Below, in pieces: positions 1 through 8,330 of a stretch of 64,000 nucleotides of DNA. Position 1 is the first letter of the stretch, and every line of letters starts with the position of its first letter. The notes beneath the pieces were generated by a model. That model had not been told where the DNA came from. It saw only the letters and a program-made list of their open reading frames with translations, and made no database searches. The stretch is from Synergistaceae bacterium UBA5560 (GTDB taxonomy: Bacteria; Synergistota; Synergistia; Synergistales; Aminiphilaceae), in the NCBI GenBank assembly GCA_002425685.1, contig DIMS01000068.1, forward strand, positions 1 to 64,000. Direction: 5' to 3'. The position numbers and the translations under genes are program-made.

Positions 1-431
1 CAAGGAGCTTCCGGAAAAGGCCGGAGAATCGCCGCTTTCACCCGCCGAACACCAGAATCCTCTTCCCCGAACGGTGCAACCGCCCACGACACCGCACCGA
101 TGGTTTTCCGCGGATTGGTTCGGTTCGGTATACTTTATACGATAGCGCTATGCTATACTGATCTCAAAGGGCAACGTCGCCTTCCGAAAGCGATTTTAGT
201 TTTTGACGGAAATGCGGCGACCCGTCGGTTCGCACCGGCGAAAAAGCGACGAAGGCTCCGTTTTCGCCCTTTCCGGTTTTTTCGAGTTCTCCCTCTTCCG
301 CCTTGCAGACGAGTGTACCCCGGGTGCTCCGCGTTGCCGCCCTTCCATGGCGCGGCGGACACCCTCCGGAGCGGAACGGACTTTTCCCGTTCCCTACGCG
401 CAAGGGCACTGCCCCGGGACGGAGGATCGCC
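1..431. other. Leader region without a gene, upstream of the betaine-type ABC operon
   Basis: No open frame here has a ribosome binding site or a recognisable product. The segment carries the promoter/operator-like sequence around 129-159, listed separately, and otherwise GC-rich sequence. The first supported start codon is at 432. Anything read through the left edge of the window cannot be judged. Confidence 0.5.
131..159 (+). promoter_or_regulatory. Candidate extended -10 promoter with overlapping palindromic operator
   Basis: TATACT at 154-159 is preceded by TGC, an extended -10 element, and the -35 position (131-136, TACTTT) is weak. The -10 lies in a 22-bp dyad at 136-157: TATA, 2 bases, ATAGCGCTAT, 2 bases, TATA. 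The central ten bases are a perfect palindrome. This is a plausible repressor site for the ABC operon about 275 bp downstream. It is inferred from sequence only, and no regulator gene is adjacent. Confidence 0.4.
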
Positions 432-1055
432 ATGACGCAACCCTTCCTCACCGCCCTCTGGCAACATCTGGTCATCGTGTGCACCGCCGTGGGCATTGCC
501 ACGTGCATCGCCGTTCCCCTGGGGATCGTCGTGTCGGGCCATCCTCGGGTGGCCGGAGCGATTCTCTTCGTGGACGGCGTGGTCATGACCATTCCCTCCG
601 TGGCGCTCTACGGGCTGCTCATGCCCGTGCTGGCCCTCGTCGGCGAGGGAATCGGAACCGTGCCCGCGGTCATCGCCATGATTCTCTACTCGCAGCTCCC
701 CATGCTCCGCAACACCGTGGCGGGCATCCGCAACGTGGATCGTTCGGTGATCGACGCCGCCCGGGGCATCGGCATGGGGAAATGGCGGATTCTCGCCACC
801 GTGAGCCTTCCCCTGGCTTTTCCGGTGATCATGGCGGGTATCCGCTCCTCCTTCGTCATGGGAGTGGGGGTGACGGCCATCGCGGCCTACATCGGAGCGG
901 GGGGGCTGGGCATGTACATCATGCTGGGCATCGCCAACAGCAATCGGGATCTGATCGTCACGGGAGCCCTGGCGACCACCTCCCTGGCGCTCCTGGCGGA
1001 CCTGCTTCTGGGACGACTGCAGCGCGTGCTGGAACGCCGCATGGGAAAGGGGTGA
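432..1055 (+). CDS. Glycine betaine/choline-type ABC transporter permease (OpuCB/YehW-like)
   Basis: This 207-residue inner-membrane permease belongs to the osmoprotectant (OpuC/YehYXWZ) branch of ABC importers. It is about 200-220 residues and almost entirely hydrophobic, with roughly five to six membrane segments. The BPD-type EAA loop is visible around residues 95-115 (DAARGIGMGKWRI), the coupling helix that contacts the ATPase. ATG 432 was chosen because GGAGG lies at 421-425; longer reading gives an unsupported Arg/Pro-rich N-terminus. It is the first of four genes in the order permease, ATPase, permease, binding protein. The substrate could be glycine betaine, carnitine, choline or another quaternary amine, which the sequence does not decide. 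Confidence 0.88.
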   Translation: MTQPFLTALWQHLVIVCTAVGIATCIAVPLGIVVSGHPRVAGAILFVDGVVMTIPSVALYGLLMPVLALVGEGIGTVPAVIAMILYSQLPMLRNTVAGIRNVDRSVIDAARGIGMGKWRILATVSLPLAFPVIMAGIRSSFVMGVGVTAIAAYIGAGGLGMYIMLGIANSNRDLIVTGALATTSLALLADLLLGRLQRVLERRMGKG

Positions 1056-1060
1056 CGGCC

Positions 1061-2344
1061 GTGGAGAAGACCACGGGCGAGATCCGGATCGTGGAGCGCA
1101 CCGATGCCGCCGAAGTCGTTTCGGAGGAGCGACCGGCACTTTCGTCTTCCGGGGCGGATGTCGCGCCGGTGCCCGGGCACGATGGCGGAAAGGTGCGCGA
1201 CGGAGAGGAAACGCCCCTCATCCGTTTCGTCGGCGTGGAGAAAAGGTACGACAACGGCGTCGTGGCGGTGCGGAATCTCGACCTTGAAGTCCGCAGAGGA
1301 GAGATTCTCGTGCTCATCGGTCCCTCGGGGTGCGGCAAGACCACCACGCTGCGCATGACAAACCGCCTCGTGGAGCCCACGGAAGGAACGATTCTCTTCG
1401 ACGGGGAGGACATTTCGGGCTTCGATCCGGAGGAGCTGCGCCGCCGCATGGGGTACGTCATCCAGGGCATCGGCCTTTTTCCGCACATGTCGGTCTTCGA
1501 GAACGTGGCGGTCGTTCCCCGGCTGAAGGGCATGAAAGGCGCTCCCCTCCGGGAGACGGTGGAGCGGAGCCTCGCCCTTGTGGGGCTTCCCGCGGAGGAG
1601 TACGCCCGCAAATGGCCCCGGGAGCTGTCGGGAGGACAGCAGCAGCGCGTGGGGGTGGCCCGGGCGCTCGCGGGGGATCCCGAGGTGATCCTTATGGACG
1701 AGCCCTTCGGCTCCCTCGATCCGCTCACCCGGGAGAGCCTTCAGGACGAGCTGCTCAAGCTTCAGCAGGCTCTGGGCAAGACGGTGCTCTTCGTCACCCA
1801 CGACATCGCCGAGGCGATGAAGATGGGAAACCGCATCGCCGTCCTCCGGGCGGGAGAACTCGTGCAGGTGGGGGATCCGCTGAGCCTTCTCACGGCGCCG
1901 GCGGACAGCTTCGTCCATGATTTCGTGGGGGCGTCGAATCCGCTCTCCAAGTTCGCCTTCATGAAGGTGGAGCGGGTGCGCCTGCTTACGGAGGGGCTCC
2001 CCACGGTGCGCATCGGGGAGACCTTCGCGGAAGTCCGGAAGGCCGTGACGTCCACCTCGCTGATTTTCGCCAGAAACCCCTTCGCCTATGTGCTTGACTA
2101 CGCGGGGCGCCTGCTGGGATTCGTCGACGCCGGAGCGAGCCGGGATCCCTCCATGCGGGTCGGCCCGTTCCTGCGCCGCGCCACCTCGGTGAGCCGCAAC
2201 GCCACCATCCACGACGCGCTGCTCATCATGGTGACTCTGGGGATTCTGAATGTCCCTGTCCTCGGCGAGGACGGTTCCTTTCTCGGAGTGCTCACCTTCC
2301 GGAACCTGAACTCCTACATCTGGGAGCAGGGGGAGGCATCCTGA
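1061..2344 (+). CDS. Betaine/choline-type ABC transporter ATP-binding protein with CBS pair
   Basis: This 427-residue ATPase of the OpuCA/ProV type energises the importer at the cytoplasmic face. Walker A (GPSGCGKTT) is near residues 87-95, the LSGGQ signature near 190, and Walker B (VILMDEP) near 209. A C-terminal CBS-domain pair, the ionic-strength sensor in OpuA/OpuCA, covers about 300-427. GTG 1061 is preferred, with AAAGGGG about nine bases upstream; GTG 1052, overlapping the previous stop, is an alternative adding three residues. About 50 residues, charged and poorly conserved in look, precede the usual start of the ATPase domain, which is odd for the family. The stop shares one base with the next start, implying translational coupling. 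Confidence 0.92.
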   Translation: MEKTTGEIRIVERTDAAEVVSEERPALSSSGADVAPVPGHDGGKVRDGEETPLIRFVGVEKRYDNGVVAVRNLDLEVRRGEILVLIGPSGCGKTTTLRMTNRLVEPTEGTILFDGEDISGFDPEELRRRMGYVIQGIGLFPHMSVFENVAVVPRLKGMKGAPLRETVERSLALVGLPAEEYARKWPRELSGGQQQRVGVARALAGDPEVILMDEPFGSLDPLTRESLQDELLKLQQALGKTVLFVTHDIAEAMKMGNRIAVLRAGELVQVGDPLSLLTAPADSFVHDFVGASNPLSKFAFMKVERVRLLTEGLPTVRIGETFAEVRKAVTSTSLIFARNPFAYVLDYAGRLLGFVDAGASRDPSMRVGPFLRRATSVSRNATIHDALLIMVTLGILNVPVLGEDGSFLGVLTFRNLNSYIWEQGEAS

Positions 2345-2973
2345 TGTTCCTCGGCGTGGCCACTCCCCGGTTCATCCTTCAGTTTCTGCTGGAGCACCTG
2401 TGGCTGGTTGGGGTCGCCTGCGGCATCGCCTTTCCCCTCGCCCTGATCCTGGGCATCTGGGTCACCCGGCCCGCTTCCCGGGAGGGGCATGTGGCCCGGT
2501 ACATGACCCAGTTCGTCTTTCTCGGCCAGGCCGTGCCGAGCCTCGCCGTCATCGGTCTCGTCATGGCCGTGCTCGGCACGGGGGAGGCCACGGCGATCTT
2601 CGCGCTCACCATCTATTCCCTCGTTCCCATGGTGCGGAACGTGGTGGAGGGACTGCGCAGCGTGGACACCTCGGTGCTCGATGCGGCAAAGGGGATCGGA
2701 ATGACGCCCCTGGGCGTTCTGGTCCGGGTGGAACTGCCCCTGGCGTTGCCGGTGATTTTCGCGGGGCTGCGTACCGCCGTGGTGATCACCATCGGCACGG
2801 CGGCCCTGAGTTCCCAGGTGGGAGGAGGGGGGCTGGGACGCATGATCTTCACGGGGCTCTCCATGATGGACACGGGGCTCATTCTTTCAGGCGCCGTTCC
2901 CACGGCGCTTCTGGCGATCTTCGCGGACAAGGCGCTCGGCCTGGTGGAACGGCGCTTGCGCGGCAGTTGGTGA
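2344..2973 (+). CDS. Second betaine/choline-type ABC transporter permease (OpuCD/YehY-like)
   Basis: This 209-residue integral membrane protein is the partner of the permease at 432-1055, with which it presumably forms a heterodimeric channel. The EAA loop is near residues 115-130 (DAAKGIGMTPLGVL), and GGGGLG followed by hydrophobic segments matches the paralogue. Its ATG overlaps the last base of the ATPase stop codon, so the two are translationally coupled. Its length is normal for OpuCB/OpuCD proteins. Two different permease genes flanking the ATPase gene is the usual OpuC/Yeh arrangement. Confidence 0.88.
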   Translation: MFLGVATPRFILQFLLEHLWLVGVACGIAFPLALILGIWVTRPASREGHVARYMTQFVFLGQAVPSLAVIGLVMAVLGTGEATAIFALTIYSLVPMVRNVVEGLRSVDTSVLDAAKGIGMTPLGVLVRVELPLALPVIFAGLRTAVVITIGTAALSSQVGGGGLGRMIFTGLSMMDTGLILSGAVPTALLAIFADKALGLVERRLRGSW

Positions 2974-3040
2974 CGCGGCGACGGAGAAGGTGGCATCCGA
3001 GGGGAAGGTCCCCCGAGAGACCGGAAAAGGAGGGATTCGC

Positions 3041-3943
3041 ATGAGGAGAAGAGGAGGATGGATTCTTGCGGCGGTGCTCGCGGTGGCGCTCTTCGCCACG
3101 CCGATCGCGGCGGCGGAGAAGTTCGTCGTGGGGAGCAAGGCCTTCACGGAGCAGCTCATCCTGGGCAAGTTCGCGGCGGTCATCCTGCGCGATCTGGGAT
3201 TCAACGTGGAGGAGAAGATTCCCCTGGGCGGTACGAACATCGTGCGCCAGGCTCTGGAATCGCGGCAGATTCACGGCTATGTGGAGTACACCGGCACGGC
3301 GGCGACGGTGTTCTTCAAGGCCAAGGATCCTTTTCCCAGCGGCCAGGCCACCTACGAGTTCGTCCGCGACCAGGACGCGCCGAAGGGGCTTGTCTGGCTG
3401 CCGCCCATGGCCTTCAACAACACCTACTGTCTCATGCTCCGGGCCGCCGACGCGGAACGACTCGGCATTTCCACCACGTCGGAGCTGGCGGCCTACGTGA
3501 ACGCCAATCCGAAGGCACTCAAGTTCGGCGTCACCAACGAGTTCTTCGCCCGGCCGGACGGACTGCCGAAGCTCCTCGCCACCTACGAAATGAAACCCGA
3601 GCCGAGGAACCTGAACCAGATGGAGCCCGGGCTCATCTATCTCGCCGTGAAGGACGGCAGCATCGACGTGGGGACGGGTTTCACCACGGACGGGCGAATC
3701 CGGGCCTACAACCTCAAGGTCCTTGAGGACGACCGGAACATGTACCCCGTGTACAACCCCTGCTTCGTCCTCCACAAGGACATCCTGGACAAACACCCCG
3801 AGATCGCCGAACCCTTCGCGAAACTCGGGTCGCTTCTCGACGAGGAGGCCATCACGGAGCTCAACTACCAGGCCACGGAGATGAACCGCGCCCCCGGGGA
3901 GATCGTGGAGGAGTTCCTCAAGAGGCACGGCATCATCAAGTAG
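3041..3943 (+). CDS. Glycine betaine/choline-type ABC transporter substrate-binding protein
   Basis: This 300-residue extracytoplasmic receptor of the OpuAC/ProX-OsmF family delivers the osmolyte or quaternary amine to the permease pair. A signal peptide spans residues 1-26 (arginines, hydrophobic core, cleavage around AAA-EKF). There is no lipobox cysteine, so a soluble periplasmic protein is likely. The mature N-terminus VVGSKAFTEQ is the family hallmark, followed by TNIVRQAL and YVEYTGTA. ATG 3041 follows AAGGAGGGA at 3027-3035. It is the last gene of the operon and is followed by the terminator at 4129-4157. The exact ligand is unknown. Confidence 0.9.
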   Translation: MRRRGGWILAAVLAVALFATPIAAAEKFVVGSKAFTEQLILGKFAAVILRDLGFNVEEKIPLGGTNIVRQALESRQIHGYVEYTGTAATVFFKAKDPFPSGQATYEFVRDQDAPKGLVWLPPMAFNNTYCLMLRAADAERLGISTTSELAAYVNANPKALKFGVTNEFFARPDGLPKLLATYEMKPEPRNLNQMEPGLIYLAVKDGSIDVGTGFTTDGRIRAYNLKVLEDDRNMYPVYNPCFVLHKDILDKHPEIAEPFAKLGSLLDEEAITELNYQATEMNRAPGEIVEEFLKRHGIIK

Positions 3944-4128
3944 ACGCGCCCGAGCCCGAAACGGTGCGCCGCCGAATGCCGAGGGGAACGGTGCGGCATG
4001 TCGCCGGAGGCGCCGCGGAAGAGCGACCAGGAAGAAGGCGTCTCTGCAGCCTTCATGGGTCTCCGAAGGCTCCGAAGTCCCTGACGTCTCGCAAGTTCCG
4101 TAAGTCCGGAACGTGTTCGGAAGTTCTC

Positions 4129-4157
4129 GCCCCGGAGAACCATCTCCGGGGCTCTTT
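4129..4157 (+). terminator. Rho-independent terminator after the betaine-type ABC operon
   Basis: A 9-bp perfect stem GCCCCGGAG/CTCCGGGGC (4129-4137 and 4144-4152) with a six-base loop is followed by a T-rich tail (TCTTTTC). It lies 186 bp after the binding-protein stop codon and before the next promoter. Confidence 0.75.
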
Positions 4158-4219
4158 TCGGCTCTGCGCGTCGCTTCTTCGAGACGGTGCACTCCCCGCA
4201 AGCGCCCTTCCGGGATTGC

Positions 4220-4248
4220 TTGAAGCGGGTTATGCTGAATGCTACACT
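4220..4248 (+). promoter_or_regulatory. Sigma-70-type promoter for the RocB-like gene
   Basis: TTGAAG (4220-4225), a 17-bp spacer and TACACT (4243-4248) preceded by TGC form a plausible extended -10 promoter. A transcript would start about 4255, giving a leader of roughly 110 bases before the ATG at 4365. Confidence 0.5.
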
Positions 4249-4364
4249 GCGAGGGATTTCTCTTGCACCGAGGAAGAAAGTTACTCCTGAAAACGCTCCG
4301 AACGAAGCTCTCCCGAAAAGGGCATCGCACGACAGAACGCACGACGGAGGAGTTGAAAACGGAC

Positions 4365-6050
4365 ATGACCAACCTCATTGAAAACACGCCCCGTGGAATT
4401 TACGGACTGCTGCAGGACCTTATGCGGGTCCGGAGCATTTCCGGCACGGAAGGAGAGAACGAGCTGGTCCGCCTTCTGCGGGATCGGCTGGCGGCATTGC
4501 CCTATTTCCGGGCCCATCCGGAAAACCTCTTCCTCGTCCCGGTGGAGACGGGCGGATTGGGGCGGCACGCGCTCCTTGCCTTCGTGGAGGCGTCGCCCCG
4601 GACGGCGAAGACCGTCGTTCTCACGGGACACTACGACGTGGTGGACGTGGATGTGTGCGGCGAGCTGCGGGACCTTGCCTTCGAGCCCGAGGTCTATTCG
4701 AGGCGCATCGGTGAACGGGACATTTCTCCCGAGGCCAGGCGGGACCTGGAATCGGGAAATTTCCTCTTCGGGCGGGGCATCATGGACATGAAGGGCGGGC
4801 TCGCCATCCACGCGGCCTACCTGGCGGAGATGTCCGCCGCGCCGGAGCGCCTGAAGACGAACCTTCTCTTCCTGGCCGTTCCCGACGAAGAGGTGGACTC
4901 CGTGGGCATGCGGGGCGCGGTTCCCCACCTGGTGCGTTTCGCCGAGGAACGGGGCCTCGACTACCGTGCGGCCCTTCTGGGCGAGCCCTTCAAGCGGGGC
5001 GTCGCCGAAGGGGGAGAGGCGGCCCGGGTGAGCTACCTGGGGTCCACCGGAAAGGTGACGGCCCTCTTCTTCTGCGTCGGCTGTCCCACTCACGTGGGAC
5101 GCTATTTCGACGGCGTGAACTCCCTGCTTCTCGCCACCCACGTGATGGCGGAGATGGAGGGCAATCCCAACCTGCTCGACGGAGACGCCTCGGGCCCCCT
5201 CTGCCCTCCCGCGTGTCTCCGCATGAAGGATCTGCGGGAACACTATTCCGTGACGCTTCCCGAGCGTTCCGCCGCCTACTTCAGCGTGCTCTTCGTCACC
5301 CGGACGCTCGGGGAGATTCTGGAGGAGATGCGCAGGGTCGCCGCTCAGGCGCTGGACAGGACGGCGGCGCAGCTCGTCTCGGTGCGGCGCAGCTACTGCG
5401 AGCGTCTCGGACAGGCAGATCCCGGCACGGACCCCCTCGGAGGCGCCTCGGAACGGCGGGTCTACGAGGTCCGGGAGGTCTTCCGTCTCGCCGCGGCGCT
5501 TCTCGGCGGCGAGGAGGCCCTGTCCCGCCGGGCGGAAAGCATCGCCTCCCGGCTGCCCGACACGATGGACCAGCGGGAGAAGGGAATCCGCCTCCTCGAC
5601 GAGGTGCTCTCCCTGTCGGGACTCAAGGGACCCTGCATCGTCGTGGGGTTTCTCCCTCCCTTCTATCCCTCAAGGGTCAACGCGGGACGCACGGATCAGG
5701 AGCGCCGGCTCCGGACCGCCGTGGCGGATCTCGGCGACTACGCCCTGGAGGCCCACGGAGAGCGCCTCCAGGTTCTGGATTACTGCGGGGGCATCACCGA
5801 CATGAGCTACCTGGGTTTTCAGGGCACGGAGGAGGAACTGTGCCTGCTGGAGGAGAACCTCCCCGGATGGGGAACGCTCTATGCGCTCTCCGTGAAGGAC
5901 CTGCTGCGCCTCGATGTGCCGGGCTTCATCCTGGGATGCGGCGGCGAGGACGCCCACAAGGACACGGAGCGCATGGATGTTCCCTTCTCCCTGGAAACCG
6001 CCCCCAAACTGCTTCGGTACCTGGTGGAACGCCTCGCGGCGGAGGAGTGA
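4365..6050 (+). CDS. rocB: RocB-like M20-family metallohydrolase (arginine utilization protein)
   Basis: This 561-residue protein has the length and motif layout of RocB from the Bacillus arginine-catabolic (roc) loci, a cytoplasmic M20-family enzyme of unsettled reaction. Metal-site motifs are GHYDVV (first ligand His/Asp) near residue 89 and GRGIMDMKGG near 138. DEEVDS with the catalytic Glu pair is near 178, and a late His ligand is probable around 535 (GEDAHKDTE). ATG 4365 is used because GGAGGAG at 4346-4352 is about 12 bases upstream; TTG 4353 abuts that sequence and is unlikely. A regulator and an exported protein follow, probably in one transcript. The rocB name rests on overall resemblance. 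Confidence 0.8.
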   Translation: MTNLIENTPRGIYGLLQDLMRVRSISGTEGENELVRLLRDRLAALPYFRAHPENLFLVPVETGGLGRHALLAFVEASPRTAKTVVLTGHYDVVDVDVCGELRDLAFEPEVYSRRIGERDISPEARRDLESGNFLFGRGIMDMKGGLAIHAAYLAEMSAAPERLKTNLLFLAVPDEEVDSVGMRGAVPHLVRFAEERGLDYRAALLGEPFKRGVAEGGEAARVSYLGSTGKVTALFFCVGCPTHVGRYFDGVNSLLLATHVMAEMEGNPNLLDGDASGPLCPPACLRMKDLREHYSVTLPERSAAYFSVLFVTRTLGEILEEMRRVAAQALDRTAAQLVSVRRSYCERLGQADPGTDPLGGASERRVYEVREVFRLAAALLGGEEALSRRAESIASRLPDTMDQREKGIRLLDEVLSLSGLKGPCIVVGFLPPFYPSRVNAGRTDQERRLRTAVADLGDYALEAHGERLQVLDYCGGITDMSYLGFQGTEEELCLLEENLPGWGTLYALSVKDLLRLDVPGFILGCGGEDAHKDTERMDVPFSLETAPKLLRYLVERLAAEE

Positions 6051-6117
6051 CCCGGGAGAGCGAACGGCGGAGCGTCAACGAATCTGCGGCGAGTTGCCCC
6101 GAAGGGAGGCGAGCGGC

Positions 6118-7455
6118 ATGCTTTCGTCCCTGGCGCAGGAAGTGGCCACCATCACCGCGGAGATCATCGGCCACGCGGTGCTTCTCACGGACGAGACGGC
6201 GCGGGTCATTGGTTCGAGCGATCCCTCGCGCATCGGAGGACTCCACGCTCCCTCCCTGTTGGTGATGCGGGAGCGCTGCCTGGAGATCACCGACGCGGAG
6301 GAGGCGGCGCGCCTCGCCGGAGGCGTCCGCTCCGGCGTGACCCTTCCCATCGAGCTGGAGGGACGGGTGGTGGGATCCATCGCCATCGCGGGAGATCCTT
6401 CGGTGGTGGTCAAGTTCGGCCGCCTCGTGCAGAAGCACGCGGAACTCTTTCTCCGGGAGCAGGTTCTGCTCGAATCGGCCCTGCTGCGGGAGAGCCTTGT
6501 GCAGAACCTCATGCAGGAACTGCTTTCGTCGGAGATCGCCCCCGAGGACGAACCCCGGTGGATCGAGCGGGGGCGCAGCGTCGGCGTGGACCTCGCCTGC
6601 CCCCGTCTCGTCCTCGCCTTTTCCTGCCGCGGCAACGGAAATTCGCCGGAGCGGGGACGGAAAAGGGAGAACGCCTCGGCGGGCGCACGCCCTCCGGAAC
6701 TGCAGGCCGGGGCGCTCCGAAAGCTCGTGACGTCGAGCCTCGGGGGACATTTCCGGGAGTCCCGGACCGTGATGGTGCCCCTGAGCGAGTGCCTGTACGC
6801 GATTCTGCTTCCTGCCCCCGGTGTGGCGGAGAGGGGAAACACGCTCTCCGGCGGCGGGGAGCGGGGAGAGGATGTCTCGCTGCGGGAGCGGACGCGCCTC
6901 GACGAGGTGCGGGTGTCCTGTTCGGAGATTCTTGCGGAACTCGCCGCCCAGGGGCTTGCGGGAACCTTCGGCGTCGGAGGAATTGCCCGGCGACCTGCGG
7001 CGTACCCCCGGGTCTATCGGGACGCCCTGGAGACCCTGGACGTGGGGTTGCACCTGGGCGGCGGCGTGTTCCACCGGGAGGAGCTGCTCTTCGAGCGTTT
7101 TCTTGCCTCGGCGGACCCTTCCCGGGCGGAGGAGCTGCGACGGCGCTTCCTGCTCCCCCTCGAAAAGGTCGCGGACCGGGAGGAGCTGGTGTGCACCTTC
7201 GTCGCCTGGTGCGACTCTGGAGGAGCCCCCTCCAGGGCTGCGGAAGTTCTCCGCTGTCACAAGAACACCCTGTACTACCGGCTGGAAAAAATACACCGTC
7301 TCACCGGGCTCGACCCGCGGAACGTCCGCGAAGCGGGACGGCTCGCGGTGCTGCTTCAGGTGGATCGGCTGTACGCAAAGGGAAGCGACGGGCAAAACGC
7401 GGCGTCTCCGGCTTCGGTGCCGCGGAAATCAGTGCGTGGAGGTGCCCCTGAATGA
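6118..7455 (+). CDS. CdaR/PucR-family transcriptional regulator
   Basis: This 445-residue regulator has a sugar-diacid-recognition-like N-terminal domain (starting LAQEVATITAEIIGHAVLLT) and a C-terminal PucR-type helix-turn-helix near residues 378-430 (CHKNTLYYRLEKI). That combination defines the CdaR group. ATG 6118 has GAAGGGAGG at 6101-6109. It lies 67 bp after the RocB-like gene and overlaps the next start, so it may be co-transcribed with, and control, its neighbours. CdaR relatives usually sit beside hydroxy-acid or purine catabolism genes, so the pairing with RocB is unusual. The ligand is unknown. Confidence 0.85.
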   Translation: MLSSLAQEVATITAEIIGHAVLLTDETARVIGSSDPSRIGGLHAPSLLVMRERCLEITDAEEAARLAGGVRSGVTLPIELEGRVVGSIAIAGDPSVVVKFGRLVQKHAELFLREQVLLESALLRESLVQNLMQELLSSEIAPEDEPRWIERGRSVGVDLACPRLVLAFSCRGNGNSPERGRKRENASAGARPPELQAGALRKLVTSSLGGHFRESRTVMVPLSECLYAILLPAPGVAERGNTLSGGGERGEDVSLRERTRLDEVRVSCSEILAELAAQGLAGTFGVGGIARRPAAYPRVYRDALETLDVGLHLGGGVFHREELLFERFLASADPSRAEELRRRFLLPLEKVADREELVCTFVAWCDSGGAPSRAAEVLRCHKNTLYYRLEKIHRLTGLDPRNVREAGRLAVLLQVDRLYAKGSDGQNAASPASVPRKSVRGGAPE

Positions 7456-8330
7456 GAAGCAGCAGAAGCGGAGAAAAAATGGTTGGGCGGAGGTCTATCG
7501 CGGTACGTGCCGCCGCGGCGGTGTTCGTGTTCTTCCTCCTCGTCTCCCTTGCTTTTTGGGGCGGACCCTCTCGGGCCTTCGCCGCAGAGGCCCAGGCGGT
7601 GCGGACCTTTACGGGCACCGTGGAGGAGACGGATCTTCCGGCCCGATTGCTCCGCAATCTTGTGGAGAGCCTGGCTCCGGAGAGCCTGGAGCTTGTCCTC
7701 GAAGGCGGTCCCGATGCGTCCGGTGCGGTGCGGCGGCTCTATTTCGAGGCCCGGGGAGCGAAACAGGGGGGCATTCGCATCGACTCGCTCCGTCTCGAGG
7801 CGCTTTTCGTGAAATTCGACCTCGGAGGTCCTTCCGGAAACGGCGGAAGTGCCCCCGGGGAGGGGAATCTCGGGGACCTGAACGTGTCCGAGGCGGTACA
7901 GGGCTATTTCGAGGGGCGGGTTCTGGAGAAGGATCTGAACGACTTTCTCCTCGGCGCCACCCTCACGGGAGGCGGCGCGGAGTGGAAGGACCTGCGCTTC
8001 GATCTGCGCCCCGGAGGCTTTTCCGCCTCCGCCCGGTTCGCCTCGGGGGTCGTCTCCGCCCGTGTCGTGGTGGAGAGCGATCTGGAGATCGAGGATCGGG
8101 ACCGCCTGCGCATGAGGAACTATCGCATCTCCGTGAACAACGCCGAGACGGACATGGCCATGATCCTGGAGGCCATCGAAAAGGCGCAGCCCCTGCTGGA
8201 TTTCAGAGATTTCCCGTTTCCCGTGCGGCTCCGGGAACTTACCGTGGACGAGGATGCCCTTGTTCTCGCCACCCGGGTGGCGCCCACCCGCTTTGAAGGA
8301 ACGACCCTGCGCTACGAGGCGGCACAGTAG
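7452..8330 (+). CDS. Exported LmeA/DUF2993-like protein
   Basis: This 292-residue protein has an N-terminal signal sequence: basic region, hydrophobic stretch at about residues 18-38, and a likely cut after AFA. The mature part is rich in beta-strand-like alternation and resembles DUF2993 (LmeA family) lipid-binding proteins. Visible features are repeated acidic/amphipathic segments and a final strand pair (DALVLATRV). ATG 7452 overlaps the regulator stop (ATGA) and has GGAGGT at 7438-7443. A second ATG at 7479 would give a shorter signal peptide. Its 3' end overlaps the convergent LysR gene by 19 bp. The family call is from overall look; its role here is unknown. Confidence 0.55.
   Translation: MRSSRSGEKMVGRRSIAVRAAAAVFVFFLLVSLAFWGGPSRAFAAEAQAVRTFTGTVEETDLPARLLRNLVESLAPESLELVLEGGPDASGAVRRLYFEARGAKQGGIRIDSLRLEALFVKFDLGGPSGNGGSAPGEGNLGDLNVSEAVQGYFEGRVLEKDLNDFLLGATLTGGGAEWKDLRFDLRPGGFSASARFASGVVSARVVVESDLEIEDRDRLRMRNYRISVNNAETDMAMILEAIEKAQPLLDFRDFPFPVRLRELTVDEDALVLATRVAPTRFEGTTLRYEAAQ

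Larger units (their letters stand above)
3944..4364. other. Intergenic region: terminator of the ABC operon and promoter of the next gene
   Basis: No gene is supported here. The segment holds the intrinsic terminator at 4129-4157 and the promoter at 4220-4248, each listed separately. Short imperfect repeats of the type AAGTCC/AAGTTCCG occur between 4070 and 4125; I see no function for them. Confidence 0.5.

Noticed and set aside
203..1060. Long upstream extension of the OpuCA-like ATPase
   Set aside because: It lies out of frame over the permease gene, with Arg/His/Gly-rich composition, and no ribosome site at its start.
2879..4387. 502-codon open frame on the minus strand
   Set aside because: Antisense to the betaine-type binding protein and running through the terminator at 4129-4157; no recognisable protein.
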